Made by a program: the position numbers and the translations under genes
Assembly (NCBI GenBank): GCA_963513935.1
Contig: OY740774.1
Span: forward strand, 93,550,861 to 93,614,860
DNA length: 64,000 nt
Source of the DNA: Aphrophora alni
Lineage: Eukaryota > Arthropoda > Insecta > Hemiptera > Aphrophoridae
Direction of reading: 5' to 3'
The notes under the pieces: model-generated
What the model saw: the letters and a program-made list of their open reading frames with translations, nothing else
Told to the model about the DNA's origin: nothing
Databases searched by the model: none
Shown here: positions 52,808-64,000 of the stretch, piece by piece
How the letters are laid out: every line of letters starts with the position of its first letter
How positions within the stretch are numbered: the first letter of the stretch is position 1

Positions 52808-54184
52808 CCTAAATATCAAATATAGAGAAAGTTATTTGATGGGTAAAAAAAAAAAAATGCAGTATTTTGTGAAACTACCCACTTTTAAGGTCCCCTCGAA
52901 CCTGAGAATTCTAATTTTGAATGAAGTGGCTTTAACACACACTAGCTTAAAAGGAAAAATATAGGGGTGAAGAAATATTACCCTTTTCCTGTTATATTCA
53001 TAGAGATTGGACTATTGTGGAAATATCACACTGTATTTAAAATACGAATGCAAAATATTTGATACAATTTCGAATCATGGCAACTCGAGTTTAGGACTTG
53101 CTTAGAGGCAAATTGATAAAATATTGTCAATTCAGTTTATCAGAAGGAATAATGAAAACTAAGATAGAATGATTACTGGATAGTTACATATCCGAGTTTA
53201 ATAAATACTTTCCCCTACAACTGAATGACATAGGCTACAAGAGGTACATTGCAGTAGATAAAGTTGCATATCTTCAACAAACAATAATGTACACTGCTTT
53301 TACACTTTAGCGGAATTCTTACAAAGAATCCGTTACTACACGAATTTTGTATGTTACATTTTACAAGTGTACGAAAAACAACAACTTTATTTTTTATTTT
53401 TTCAAAATGGCTGACGATTAAAATATCTAACTTCAAATATCTCGAAAACCGTTAACTTACAAAAATATACAAGAAACAAATCTAAATCTGAATTTTTAAT
53501 TTTTCTGTTGATCAAACGATAACAGAGTTATCAACAAAAAACTAATTAATTTATTTTACCAACGATTTTTGTTTACAAATTTCTGAAACTTCACTATAAC
53601 ACAATAATTAATTTGTTAATTTATCGGATTTTTGAATTTCAATTTAGTAAATACTCCCACATTTTCAGTTATCAATCAAATGAATACAAACTCTTGAGAT
53701 ATTACTAAAACAAAGATTAGGTAGACAGACAGACATAATTCCGAAAAACCCTTTGTTGGGATCACGCGAATTATAAAAGAATACATCCGTGAAAACTCTA
53801 CAGCGATTTTTTTTAATAATGGAAAACATATTTATGAGAAAGACAAAACAAACATTTCTTATAACTTCTTCACTGAAAGTGGATGCTTTTCAATATTTTA
53901 ACAGGTAAGGTAGGTCCACTTTGAATATTTAACTTGTTAGTTAACCTAAAAAAATCTTGCTTTCACATGTAAGTAATTTGGCAATACATACAAACTGAAC
54001 AATGTACCTAATTTTTAAACAAAAACTCTCTACTATGTCAAAATAAATACAATTTTACTCATCAGAAACTCTATTGTAGGAAGTTGTAAACAATTGTACC
54101 CGGTAATTGTCAATGACATGAGTAAATACGTTTTACTTTTTATTATGGGCAAGCCTATAGAAAACAAATATGTAGTTGTGCTTT
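52808..54184. other. No gene seen
   Basis: AT-rich with no recognised ORF. TAGACAGACAGACATAATTC near 53722 may be a decayed family F end. Confidence 0.5.
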
Positions 54185-54385
54185 ATAATTGTGCCTTAAA
54201 ATTTCATTAAGAAAATCGTTTACTACCTAGCTTATTTTTAAAAATAAGATCATATTAGGTGTCGCCAGACACTTTTGAAGTAGCTATATAAATAATTTTA
54301 CTAGAAAATAAAAAAGTACGAAATCCAGGTTTGGTTAGTTTATTACGAATGGAAATCCAGCTTTGATTATGACTACGTTATTCAA
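54185..54385 (+). mobile_element. Family D, single arm
   Basis: Colinear with the left arm at 9139-9345: ATTAAGAAAATCG, TTTACTACCTAGCTTATTTT, GACACTTTTGAAGTA and GGTTTGGTTAGTTTATTACG, continuing into the loop (GATTATGACTACGTTATT). No second arm is visible downstream. Confidence 0.75.
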
Positions 54386-54799
54386 GTTAGTATTAAAACA
54401 TATGTCTGGCAGTATATTACGCTGTTTGCCGCATTGTGTTTTCATCATAAAGGCCTTTAATTCAATGTACAACTCCACCTATGCTCTCGATTAAGATATA
54501 CTACTTACTTCTTGTGGGCCGTCCTTCTGGAAAGGTAGCGGTCCACTGAATACGTACTAAAATAAGTTTCGGTGTCCATTAACAATGTGCAAAGCTTTGT
54601 AGCTCTATTTGTAATGGTTAAGAAAATATTAAGCCATCCCGGGACTTATTAACACGCTTATAATGTGAGGTTAATTGAAATTAATATTAAATTTGTATAA
54701 TGGTACTAATCAGCGTTTAGTAATATAAATAAATATAAGTAATAAATAATAAATACCACATAAAAATAATAATAATGATATACTATACAGAGTGCAAAA

Positions 54800-55590
54800 G
54801 TTCCCCCCCCCCTACTTTTTCAGAAGATTGTACTCAAATTAATTGTGTATAATTACTTATACTAGGATTAGTAATGTGTTAAAATTCTTCTTGCATACAC
54901 CATTTTGGATTTGAGTAAACTTTTTAAATGTCAACATTTTATTTTGATACATGATTTAACTTAGATTTTCAATCCTGAATTCAGTGGTATAAATATGTCT
55001 TTGATATCTCTCACCTATCTTTAGTTATTCACGAAAACCTTTAGGAAATATATGTAATTTAACTTTTTTTCCAGTATTGGAAATTTAATGTTTTAATTGT
55101 GTAACTGCACCAGACTTTGATTTGCACCTCAATTGACATGTATGGAAATAGGTCAGTATAATACAACTTGATTTATCATTACTGAGTGTCTAGGTTTCGT
55201 ATTTAAAACCATTTTAAATTTATTTTTATGATTTTTACAATGTTCTATTGAGGTGAAAATCAAAATCTATTGCAGTAACATTGTTCTCACACAATAAAAA
55301 CATTAAATTTGCACTATTCGAAAAAAATCAAATTTTATTCATTTCCTGTGTTTTCTTGATAGGTGAGAAAAATCAAACAAATGTTTAAACCACTGAACTC
55401 AGGGTTGAAAAAATAAGTTAAATCACGTACCAAAACACCATGTTGACGTTTAACTCAAATCCAATATGGTGGATTTAAGATGGCGTCCCCGGAAATTTTT
55501 ACACATCACAAAACTTAGTATAAGTAATTATAAGGAAACTTAATTAAATCTGAGGTAAATATGACGAAACTGTGGGAAAAGGTAGGGGTT
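54800..55590. mobile_element. Family H foldback with arms near 370 bp
   Basis: The left arm (about 54805-55170) and right arm (about 55215-55588) are inverted copies, about 80% identical. Paired blocks include ATAATTACTTATACTA (54849) with TAGTATAAGTAATTAT (55516), and CTGAATTCAGTGGT (54976) with ACCACTGAACTCAG (55388). The left terminus is CAGAGTGCAAAAGTTCCCCC. The right arm is followed directly by a TTAGG array. Confidence 0.75.
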
Positions 55591-55676
55591 AGGTTAGTTT
55601 AGGTTAGGTTAGGTTAGGTTAGGTTAGGTTAGATGAGGTTAGGTTAGGTTAAGTTAGGTGAGGTTAGGTTAGGTTG
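55586..55676. repeat. Interstitial telomere-type array (TTAGG)n, imperfect
   Basis: About 18 units, mostly GGTTA, with substitutions such as GATGA and GTGA. It directly abuts the right end of foldback H. Confidence 0.92.
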
Positions 55677-55679
55677 CAA

Positions 55680-58400
55680 AAATGTATTCGAAAGCTGCTT
55701 TGTTTCGTTGGTTTTATGGTTGAAAATCTATAATTTAAACAACTCACTCATAAACTATTCTACTTCTATTTTTTGTTTAATACAAAAGAACAAAATTATC
55801 TTTTAATATGATTTTATATGAAATTCTGTAAAGAAAAATATAGGTGTACAATAACATTTGAACATGTTACCTCTGGAAGAATCAGTTGTTCGTTACATAC
55901 AGAAAGGTAGTTCCGTTTTACCTTCATGTTTTATTTACATCCTGTATATAGTATACTTTTATTCGAACTCCAACTTATATAAACTGTTTCTAATCTTCTC
56001 AAAATATTCTATCAAAAACAATCTTATTGTTGATTTACTGCTAATTCGGTTTTAAAATCGCTGCTAATTAAATAGCGATAAAAACACATTATGAGACTTA
56101 AAATGGAATCCTAAGATTATTAAAATAAAAATATTTTTTAATTTTTCTTTTTCAAGATCATAGAAAATTCTCAATCCAGATTCAGAAAAGAAAAAAACAT
56201 TCCGTTTATACAGCCTTGAACTTTTCCTAACTGTAATCAAGAACCTCTTCACAGGTAAATGAGACACCTTATCTTCATAATTCTATAATTTATCTTTCCT
56301 CTTCTAGGAATAACAAAACCTTCCCCCCTCCCCCACTCTGAGAACCATATGCCTCAGGATAAGTAGGTGGCTCTGACAGAACTGTAGAAGCTTTCACTTG
56401 GGTCACTAAGCCTTGGCTATTGTAACAGCTGTTCAGTTCAGTTGTGTTGGTGATACGCCACGGTAGAATATAGAGGACAAAGTAAGTGTCAAATTGTATT
56501 ATATCTACTTTCTTATTGATAGCTTAAGGAAAGTTACATTATTGGTCAAATTATTTATGTTAATTTTTTTTCATTTAATTATAAATATCGATGTACTGTA
56601 ACCCCAAAAGGGGTTTTTTGAATTACGTAAATTTTCAATCGTTTTGTCGTCTTTACAGTGTCTAAGACTAAATAACAAAATTTTATATATGGGTATATTA
56701 TTACCAAATCTCGAACTGTTTATTTTTATTTTTTCGGTAACACGAAATTTGGGGTACCTGCCAATCAGAGCGGTGTACCTTTTACTCCATTTTTTATGGA
56801 TCAAGCTTACATTAACTGTCCTTTCTATAAAATAAGACTACCCTTTTAATTCTTGGACAGATATGTAATTCTAATCGATATCAAATACTGAAAATTGCAA
56901 ATCCTATTAGGCCTACAGATTGTTACTATTATTTGTGATTTATTCATCTTCTATAATTTTATAACATAGTTGAAACATGTTTTTCTACAAAATCCATAAC
57001 GAAAAATTCTAGTCAACGTACTTTGAATTGTGTTTAGTTTTTTAAGTGACAATTTTATATGTTTGACAGTTAGGATTAGAATTATTATTAAAATATTATG
57101 AAAACAGGCCTATTATGTCAAATAATTAATATAAATTTAATACAATCATAAGGAACTAAGATTGCATTTTGGTACACGATGAAAGCAATACAAAATACTA
57201 ATGCATAATAATTAAAATTGAATTAAGGAAAAATTTTACCTTTCAAAATTTAAATAAATTTACTACTAAATAAAGGTGGAGCAGAGCCTTAAGTTACCGT
57301 CCTTATATTTTGAGCTTGATTACTATTTGATATTATAAATGTTCGAAAAAATTGATCGTGCACTATACATTCATTAAAAATTAATTTCTAAATAAACCAA
57401 AATAAATTGAGGATAGCATGACTATTGACTATAGCAAAGTTTGTTTTAAAACACATGTTGCTATGAGTAAATATTCAAACACTAAGCGGTCGTGATGTTT
57501 TCAACACTTGTAAGGAAACACATAAGCAACGACTAATCAACAATTTGTTTAAAGATAGTTCTGTATTTATAAAGTGTCTGGCTTGTAGGCTAATAAACTT
57601 TTCCTAAACGTAAATCATAATAAAGTTTAGTTTAAATTACAGTGGTCAAGGATATATTTCTTTTTTTTATTTGCAATGTTAAGCACTCGTTTGAAAGTAA
57701 TCATTGCATTTCATGAAATTGAAATAAGTTAGGTTCAATCGATTATGAGAAAATTAAGACTCCAAAGACTTTTTTCCTGTAAAATTTAATCTGAATTGTT
57801 TGAGCTGATTTTGAGAAAACCGTAATTTTAATTTTTGGTTTTATGACAATTAGTTATCGATATGTTCTAAATATACCAGATTTCATCAACATCGTTCCGC
57901 CCGTCTGTACAACATTGCACAGGTTAGCCAAATATCATTCCGAAAACCAATATTTTAACCTCAAAAAAGTATATCCGCGGAAAAAACTGGTGATCGATTT
58001 TTTTTACTTTAATGTAATAGCAGATATTTCTTGTTGAAACTCCATATTCAAGGATAAATAAAGCTTTTGCTTTATTTATCATCGATTTTTTTATATACAT
58101 AATGTAAGTGTAGGTACAAAGTAAAATTATTCAACTGTTTTTATAATTAACATTCTCAAGTTTTCGAAATTTAGTTTCAATGTTTCCCAATAACGACCGA
58201 ATCATAATTTCCTGTAATAAGTTACTTCTTTTGTTACATTTGATGTAGTCATTAATATTTAGATCTAATTACCAAAATCTGTTGCGCCAATTTTAAGCTT
58301 TATTTACGAAACGAATTCTGTGAGTTGGTAGATCGGTCGGTGTAAAGAAGAACAAACTGCACAACGTCAAATAGAAATCTACTATTTTGAATATGTTATT
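55680..58400. other. No gene supported
   Basis: AT-rich. A possible noncoding exon start on the plus strand (initiator TCAGTT near 56431, donor GTAAGT near 56479) is too weak to annotate. Confidence 0.4.
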
Positions 58401-58419
58401 TACCCGAGGTAAAAAAAAA

Positions 58420-58525
58420 ATGCAAAAACGGAATCCCTCAGGGATCAATTCTCAGTCCTCTATTGTTTATAATTTAAATCATGTACACTTGGTACTTTAT
58501 TCTGATGATACCAGTGAGTTATCAG
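58420..58525 (+). pseudogene. Reverse transcriptase fossil, very short
   Basis: Plus-strand GIPQGSILSPLLF in one frame, then after a frameshift LYSDDTSEL. These are the 4th and 5th blocks of a non-LTR RT, with about 10 residues between them deleted. Distinct from the jockey fragment at 2.1 kb (SDDT rather than ADDT). Confidence 0.6.
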
Positions 58526-58959
58526 ACATAAATAATTTCACCCATCAGCTTGTATTTAATCATTACAATACTTACACCTACTCTATACACTATATTACAA
58601 GGTGATAAAGGAATTTCTAAGAAACTACTAATTGCACTGCAAAACAAGCAGAAATATTTCAAATAATATCATCTATGAGGAATTTACCACGTACTTATGG
58701 AAAAAAAAAACGTGTTTTCGTTTGCTCCCAGCATTTGTAATAAATTGCCAGTTGTTTTGTTTGTTAGACAGTAATTTCAATAGTTACGAAAACACGATAA
58801 AGGCCATTACGCGTGCGCAGTTACCGTAAGCGGTTTATTTGTTGGTTCACTATGACATGTGATGGACGTAATGTTAAACATAAAGCCAACACAACGTAAT
58901 TGAATTTAACCTATTTTGGTTTGAATGTTATTGCAATGTTGGTATTCATCATATTATTT

Positions 58960-59342
58960 TTATACAGTTTATTCGGACATTTGTTATCAATTGTGTGTTT
59001 AAAAATTAATACACGACGTTTCGACAGTATTGATCAACTCTCGATATCAAGTGAAAAACATGATAGCCTAGAACTTTATTGGAAACCTAAAATAGTAAAC
59101 TAAAAAAGGAACGCAGGTGTAAAGAACTAGAGTTAAACTGTCAAAATATTTTAGACTAGGTCCTATATATACAACACTAAAACAATGACAAAACATCAAT
59201 TTGAAGAAAGATGAAAAGAGTGTTCCGTGCCGATGGATTGTTTAATAAATTGTTTTGTCGCGGTGAACAACCATTTGTCCCCTTTCTCGAGTTAAATGTG
59301 TGACCTTGTAGTCACGCCTTTCGGCGAATTAACCGGAGATAT
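58960..59342. repeat. Family C repeat, copy 2
   Basis: Colinear with 4240-4645: TTTATTCGGACATTTG, ACACGACGTTTCGACAG, TATCAAGTGAAA, GGTGAACAACC and GCGAATTAACCGG. Confidence 0.6.
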
Positions 59343-59450
59343 TAATCCTTCCTGAAATTAGAGACTTTGTATTTGGAATTATTAATTAAGTTTTATTAAT
59401 GACACCCATAACTGCTTAATTGCTACACTGATTTGATTGTCCGGTTTTTA

Positions 59451-59905
59451 TATATAGGTTGTTTCAGAAAGAAACAATGAATCTTTCCGTACGTGTTCTA
59501 CAGGTGAAAATAAATATTTCTGGTAAACATTTCTACTGAAAAATTTAATTTCTCGGTAAGGATAAAGTTATTTTCTTACAATTAAAACGATTTTTGGTTT
59601 GGTTTGACATTTTTTAATTTGTGATTTTTTTTTTTTTTTTTTGTATACAATGATTTTTTCCCATAAGATTTAAAATAAAAATATTCCGAAATAAACTATT
59701 CCGAATTCAAAAATATTTAGTTTTTAGGCTAATCTTGAGTATTTAGACAATTACTACGAAATTTATTTTTAAATTTTTGTTGATAACTTGGTTGTCCTTT
59801 CTACAAAAAAATTAAATTTAAAAAATAATAATAAAAAAATAAAATAAAATAAAAATAACCATTTTGTTTGTAGTTAAGAGAGGAAAATATTTTGTCCCAT
59901 GTATT

Positions 59906-59959
<54 letters not shown>

Positions 59960-60210
59960 AGATGTTTGACGAAAAACGGCCGCCATTTTGAAAATGTATA
60001 AAATAAAGTCTTTATTTTTGCTACCCTATTAAAAATACATGTACCAAATATGAACACAATATCTTATTTATTTTCAAAGTTAAAATGTAAACAAAATGGC
60101 GGATAGACGAAAAGCTAACAGTTCTCGAACCTATATTTATATGAACTTTTTTCTCTGTTATAACCATTAGAATACGTCCTGGAAGTTTCCCCGTAAATCA
60201 CCCTGTATAT
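59451..60210. mobile_element. Probable MITE with GGGTG-type ends
   Basis: The left end TATAGGTTGTTTCAGAAAG and the right end reversed TATACAGGGTGATTTACGG are similar, in a TA context. A 52-bp T run lies at 59907-59958, and the right half has the GGCCGCCATTTTG motif seen in other non-coding repeats here. No transposase. Confidence 0.45.
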
Positions 60211-61720
60211 GAAGCTTCTGTTATTTTCGTTTATGTAAGTTTTTTACCTCTGTATCATATGTAATTGTCTATGATGCAATGTTTTCTTTATAAGTGGGCA
60301 TGTGTATGAAAAAACAGTCAAGTGGAGTAGTGAAATCGAGATTATCAAACGCTATAGAGTGACGGTGTGTTGGTTAAATCAACTATAAAACAGCATCGAA
60401 GAACTTTATGAATGAATTACAGTGAAAAGCGAAGCGAGCTTTAAACGGGCGGGAGACATTGTATTTTTACTACATCATCAAAGATAACAAAATAAATATA
60501 AAATTGGATTGGTGATTTCATTACAGGTAAGGTAAACTCTGTGATTCTTGTTATTGATAAAGAATAATCAATAAATAGAAAAACACACCACAAACAATAA
60601 GCCGCAACTCTTATATGGTCGCGCACATAACGTGAAATTATCTGTGCATGCACACCTTGAATGCACATTATAAGGAATAAAGATTTCTATACATTTTAAT
60701 AAAATTAATTGCATAAATATTACACTAACTTTCTCTCACACGCATTAGAAAATCAAATTAGAAAATTATATTCATTAGTAGTTCCCCCAAATGTAGAGAC
60801 ATTCAGGAGGAAGGGGGTAAATTTCTTTATTTCTGCGTTTTCCTTAAAGTATTTCTTAAGGATTCGATAAACAGTTAGGTATCACTACGTTGGCATACAA
60901 CCCCTTTAGTTAGTTGATCAGTTGTTTCCCTTTTCTTGTGCAATATAGTTTTATGACTTGAGGTTTTATTAATTACGTTTGTATTTGGTAATTATTTTGG
61001 TATTATGTGTGGGTTCTATTCTTAGATTGTAAGTTTTATGGCCTAACCTAACCAACTTTATACATAATATATGAATACACCCTTTACTGCTTTGGAGCCC
61101 AATTTAAATTGATGTCCTTCCAGTTGAAACAGATCTTTATCCTTGTTCCTACGGCGCTACATGAATTTACATAAGTAGGAATCTAACAAATCTCTACTGG
61201 TTCCACATTCTTTCTGTTCCTCGTAAAATACTGTCCTTACATGCCAACAACTTTTCAACTGTTCTGTCAGGTCAGGTGGTCTGTTTTATTTCAATTAGTG
61301 GTCCTCTTCTCGAACAGACCCACAACTTGTTTACCTATTGAATAACTTGAAACTATTTCTAATGTGTAAAAAAGTAAATCCGATGTTAATTTCGAACTCG
61401 GGTCCTTTAAAACTGTTGAGGTAATTTTGAGTTATTACTATCAACATCATTGTATGTTAAAACTGAACAACCAGTGTAGGAAAAATGTAAAACGAATCAT
61501 GCAGGCGATTATGAGCCGCCACCAAGTGATAAGAGAGTCAAACTAGATGACAGTTTTCTTTCTTATCATTGAAACGCCACTAGGCATAGATAGAGCATTT
61601 TGTGGTGACTCAATCTTTCAGATGTGAAACAGAATCCGCACGTCAGCACGTAGTGGAACTTCCATGAAGATTGTGGACTGATTTATTTAGCTCAGTTACC
61701 AGAGAAATTAATAAACGGCC
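60211..61720. other. No gene seen
   Basis: Mixed AT-rich DNA with no recognised motif or ORF. Confidence 0.5.
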
Positions 61721-61919
61721 AAAAACATTACATAAACAGTATAACAAACAACACAATTCTCACAAAAAATACGCCTAAGTACCACTACCAGACGCGTTTC
61801 AACGACTCGGTTGTAGTTTGATTGGTGTAGCTCGTGTATCACTGAAGAGGACGACCTTGTCGTTGAATCGCGTCTAGTACGTAGGCGTATTTTTTGTGAG
61901 AATTGTGTTCTGTTTGTTA

Positions 61920-62790
61920 GGCTAGTTTCACACACACCGATATTGGACGGCCGGTAAAAAATCGGGCGATATTTTATCGGTAGCAGGTGCTTGCAGACAT
62001 ACCGGATTTTTACCGGTCAAACAATTAGTTGGTGACACGAGATTATTGAATAATGAATCCAAAACGAGTTGTTGCTATGTGGTTATTGTATGGCCGTATT
62101 AAGCGCCGTAGGATTCACCCTATCAATCAAAACAGAGAAACCACGGGAACATTCTACACTCTTTTTGAAGAACTAAAGCTTGATGGCAGTAAGTTTTTCA
62201 ACTTCTTCAGAATGTCTATTGCATCCATTGACGAACTTCATGAAAAGCTGAAAAAAGAAATCCAACACCAAAATACAAAAATGAGAAACTCTATTCCTTC
62301 ACGAGAAAGGCTTGCTCTAACATTGAGGTAAGTAATAAAATATATACCTGGCTCTTTTTATTGATGTTCCCAATGTACTAAAGAACTAATACTTAAAGAA
62401 ATATAACCAGTAACAATTCCTATCACAATAAAACAAGTCCAAAACAATTCTGATATTTTTTCTCCATTATTTTGGAATTAATATGTAGTCCTATATCAAC
62501 AGAGCAGTCGGTTGGAATGGAAATGTCGCAGCGAGAACTACAGAGGTCGGTCGGTAAATAATCGGTGAGTGTGCAAGCGTGTATTTAGTCACATACGCCA
62601 CTGTGTCGCCGGTACTTCCCCGGCACCGGTCCTTTGCAGTGGCAGTGGCCGGCTGCTCACCGTCATTTTACCGGCACCGATCAGCGGTCGGCGTGTGTGC
62701 AAGGTTCCGTTCCCTCCAGTGGTTCACTATTGGAATTTGGACGGTCGGTAAAAAATCGGCCGTCCAATATCGGTGTGTGTGAAACTAGCC
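61920..62790 (+). mobile_element. PIF/Harbinger element with TTA duplication, 871 bp
   Basis: Ends GGCTAGTTTCACACACACCG on both sides, extending through ATATTGGACGGCCG (over 34 bp), flanked by TTA at 61917-61919 and 62791-62793, the canonical duplication of this superfamily. Subterminal GGTCGGTAAA-AATCGG copies lie inside. It keeps only the first transposase exon, so it is internally deleted. Confidence 0.9.
62053..62327 (+). CDS. Harbinger transposase, first exon only
   Basis: ATG at 62053, 91 residues, ending at a good donor GAG/GTAAGT at 62328. RRIHPINQNRETTGTFY, then LFEELKLDGSKFFNFFRM, and NTKMRNSIPSRERLALTLR form the N-terminal helix-turn-helix region of HARBI1/Harbinger-type transposases. 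The catalytic DDE exons are absent. The reading frame is undamaged, so the internal deletion is probably recent. Confidence 0.85.
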
Positions 62791-62929
62791 TTATACTGTA
62801 TATTTTTTCTCATAAGTCAAGCTCAACATTTAATATACTTCTCTCTAAAAACAACCAAAATTATGTATCGCCATAAATGTTGTTTCGATAGTTTTACCGT
62901 CTTCGAAAAAAAATATTTATGAAAATATG

Positions 62930-63170
62930 TATGTTCATTTAACGAAAACAAATTATATGTTGGTGCTAGGCCAAATTTTAAGTGTTAGTATCATGTCCCT
63001 ACTTAGTTAGCCGTAAAAAAAAATGACCTTGAAATAGTTGGGAGGCAAGAACTGTAGAGTTGAAATATTTTATTTTTGGAATATTATGTGTGTTGTATCA
63101 AATAAAACTAGAAGTTATTCTAATTACGAATATGTATATATATTTGACAAAGGGAAATTAATTGAAGGTC
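62930..63170 (-). repeat. Family F repeat, minus fragments
   Basis: TATGTTGGTGCTAGGCCAAA recurs from 22710. AATAAAACTAGAAGTTATTC and ACGAATATGTATATAT are the reverse of the F block at 29085-29130. Confidence 0.55.
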
Positions 63171-63473
63171 AAAAGCGTGTGAATTGAAAATATAAACAAA
63201 CAGCAATTCCAAGAAAGGGTATTAACTTATAAGAGCGACAGAGATGGTTGATTTACACGCATGCGTAGTATTAGCCTAGCCTAACGTCTACTTTGAGTTT
63301 TCACGCCCTTGGAAATGAAACTAGGACTATTATCTGCAACGGCCGCCGAGCAATAAAGGAACAAGTAGTTGACAAAACTAGCGTGTTCTGGCGTTGCGTT
63401 GGTGTCAATTCCGTTATTTCATTTCACTCTCGCAAAGCCTTAAAAGAATTCGATTTTATAAAATAACTGTCAA

Positions 63474-64000
63474 CGCCTCCCTCCTAGTTCTAGTTCTGTC
63501 CCTATATGGCTTCACAGTGCCGGCCCAAGAAAACTGGGGAAGGCCCACCCTTATCTTACGTAAGTGGGTAAAGGGCGCCGCCCCTAGTAGGTGAGTACGT
63601 GGGGGAGGGTATTGCGTAAGCGACCCGACGGTGACTCATCAAACGTGGCTTGAGAAGTCTTGCCGACATGAGTACCATGAGAGCATGCTCGGCCTGTCTG
63701 GAAGCTTCGGCTTCTGGGAGCGTGTGTTGAGGAATGGTTTCGTGGTGGCGGTGGGGTGCTGGTGGTGGATTGCACCCAGTTACTCGCCTCCCTCCTAGTT
63801 TTAGCTCTCTAGTTCTAGTTCTCTGAAACTCAAATCGAAACTGTCCCTATATGGCTAAGGGTCTACCTCACGGTGCTGACCCTTAAAACCGTGTGGTTAA
63901 CTACCCTATCTCATATATATTAGTAACGGGCGTCGCCCTCCGTAAAGATGTAAGGTAAGGTTCGCGTGACTACCTGACGGCTACTCATCAAACGTTGCTT
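63474..64000. repeat. GC-rich tandem repeat, period 310-350 bp, continuing past the window
   Basis: Copy 1 starts CGCCTCCCTCCTAGTTCTAG (63474) and copy 2 CGCCTCCCTCCTAGTTTTAG (63785). Shared blocks: TGTCCCTATATGGCT (63497, 63842), GGGCG-CGCCC-type (63565, 63928) and ACTCATCAAACGT (63633, 63983). G+C is far above the window average. It could be promoter monomers in the 5' UTR of a LINE, or a satellite. Confidence 0.65.

Larger units (their letters stand above)
61725..62806. mobile_element. Palindromic element with hammerhead-like motif, split by Harbinger
   Basis: The left arm 61725-61812 and right arm 61857-61919 plus 62791-62800 are inverted copies (ACAATTCTCACAAAAAATAC and its complement). 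Between the arms CTGAAGA (61842-61848) is followed by GACGAC-CTT-GTCGTT, a 6-bp stem, and GAATCGCGTC, where GAAA has become GAAT. The left arm, minus strand, has the intact GTCGTTGAAACGCGTC. The Harbinger element at 61920 lies inside the right arm. Confidence 0.65.

Noticed and set aside
52433..52964. Several frames of 75-128 residues around 52.6 kb
   Set aside because: They run through the 200-N gap; their content is undefined.
56360..56485. Possible plus-strand noncoding exon (TCAGTT initiator and GTAAGT donor)
   Set aside because: Both motifs are short and expected by chance; there is no further support such as a TATA box, composition shift or downstream coding exon.
59801..60057. Lys-rich frames near 59.9 kb
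   Set aside because: They translate the 52-bp T run inside a MITE.

Overview
The window is AT-rich eukaryotic DNA, almost certainly from an insect. The evidence is four interstitial arrays of the arthropod telomere motif TTAGG/AACCT, one spliced gene for a group III (insect-type) secreted phospholipase A2, and a transposon mix typical of insects: jockey-like non-LTR, piggyBac, mariner, pogo/Tigger, hAT, PIF/Harbinger, Helitron and many foldback elements. The repeat style fits a large-genome insect, possibly a hemipteran, but the sequence does not decide the order.

One host gene can be assembled with confidence. It lies on the minus strand in four coding exons: 43469-43322, 33243-33084, 30669-30508 and 26993-26912. 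All splice junctions are GT-AG and in phase, and the product is 183 residues with a signal peptide, a WCGSG calcium loop, a CCRDHDNC catalytic centre and ten cysteines. Its introns (about 10.1, 2.4 and 3.5 kb) hold most of the recognisable transposons in the middle of the window: a piggyBac pseudogene, a Helitron, a very large foldback, a MITE, a hAT element and two long complementary dinucleotide arrays, (GA)n and (CT)n, which flank exons 2 and 3.

Layout. 0-6.3 kb: hAT-like end, jockey-like RT fragments interrupted by an opposite-strand ORF1 head, a foldback of family E, a tandem duplication, a family C repeat and a near-perfect 720-bp palindrome. 9-13.7 kb: two more foldbacks, a candidate noncoding first exon, an E copy and a TTAGG minisatellite. 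13.8-14.7 kb: a Harbinger-type element carrying a MADF-domain exon. 15.5-23.8 kb: degenerate transposase N-terminus, repeats B/E, RNase H remnant, palindromes and a 225-bp MITE. 26.9-43.5 kb: the PLA2 gene. 43.9-49.7 kb: Helitron, AT-rich tandem repeat, pogo MITE, hammerhead-like motif and mariner. 52-60 kb: family F repeats, an assembly gap (52608-52807), family D arm, family H foldback, TTAGG array, RT fossil and a MITE. 61.7-62.8 kb: a Harbinger element with a transposase exon, inserted into an arm of a palindrome. 63.4 kb to the end: a GC-rich tandem repeat that continues past the window.

No functional system beyond the PLA2 gene is evident. The unusual content lies in the repeats: several unrelated foldback families, hammerhead-like motifs in palindromes, transposon insertions whose empty sites are in the same window, and TTAGG arrays placed inside or beside foldbacks.
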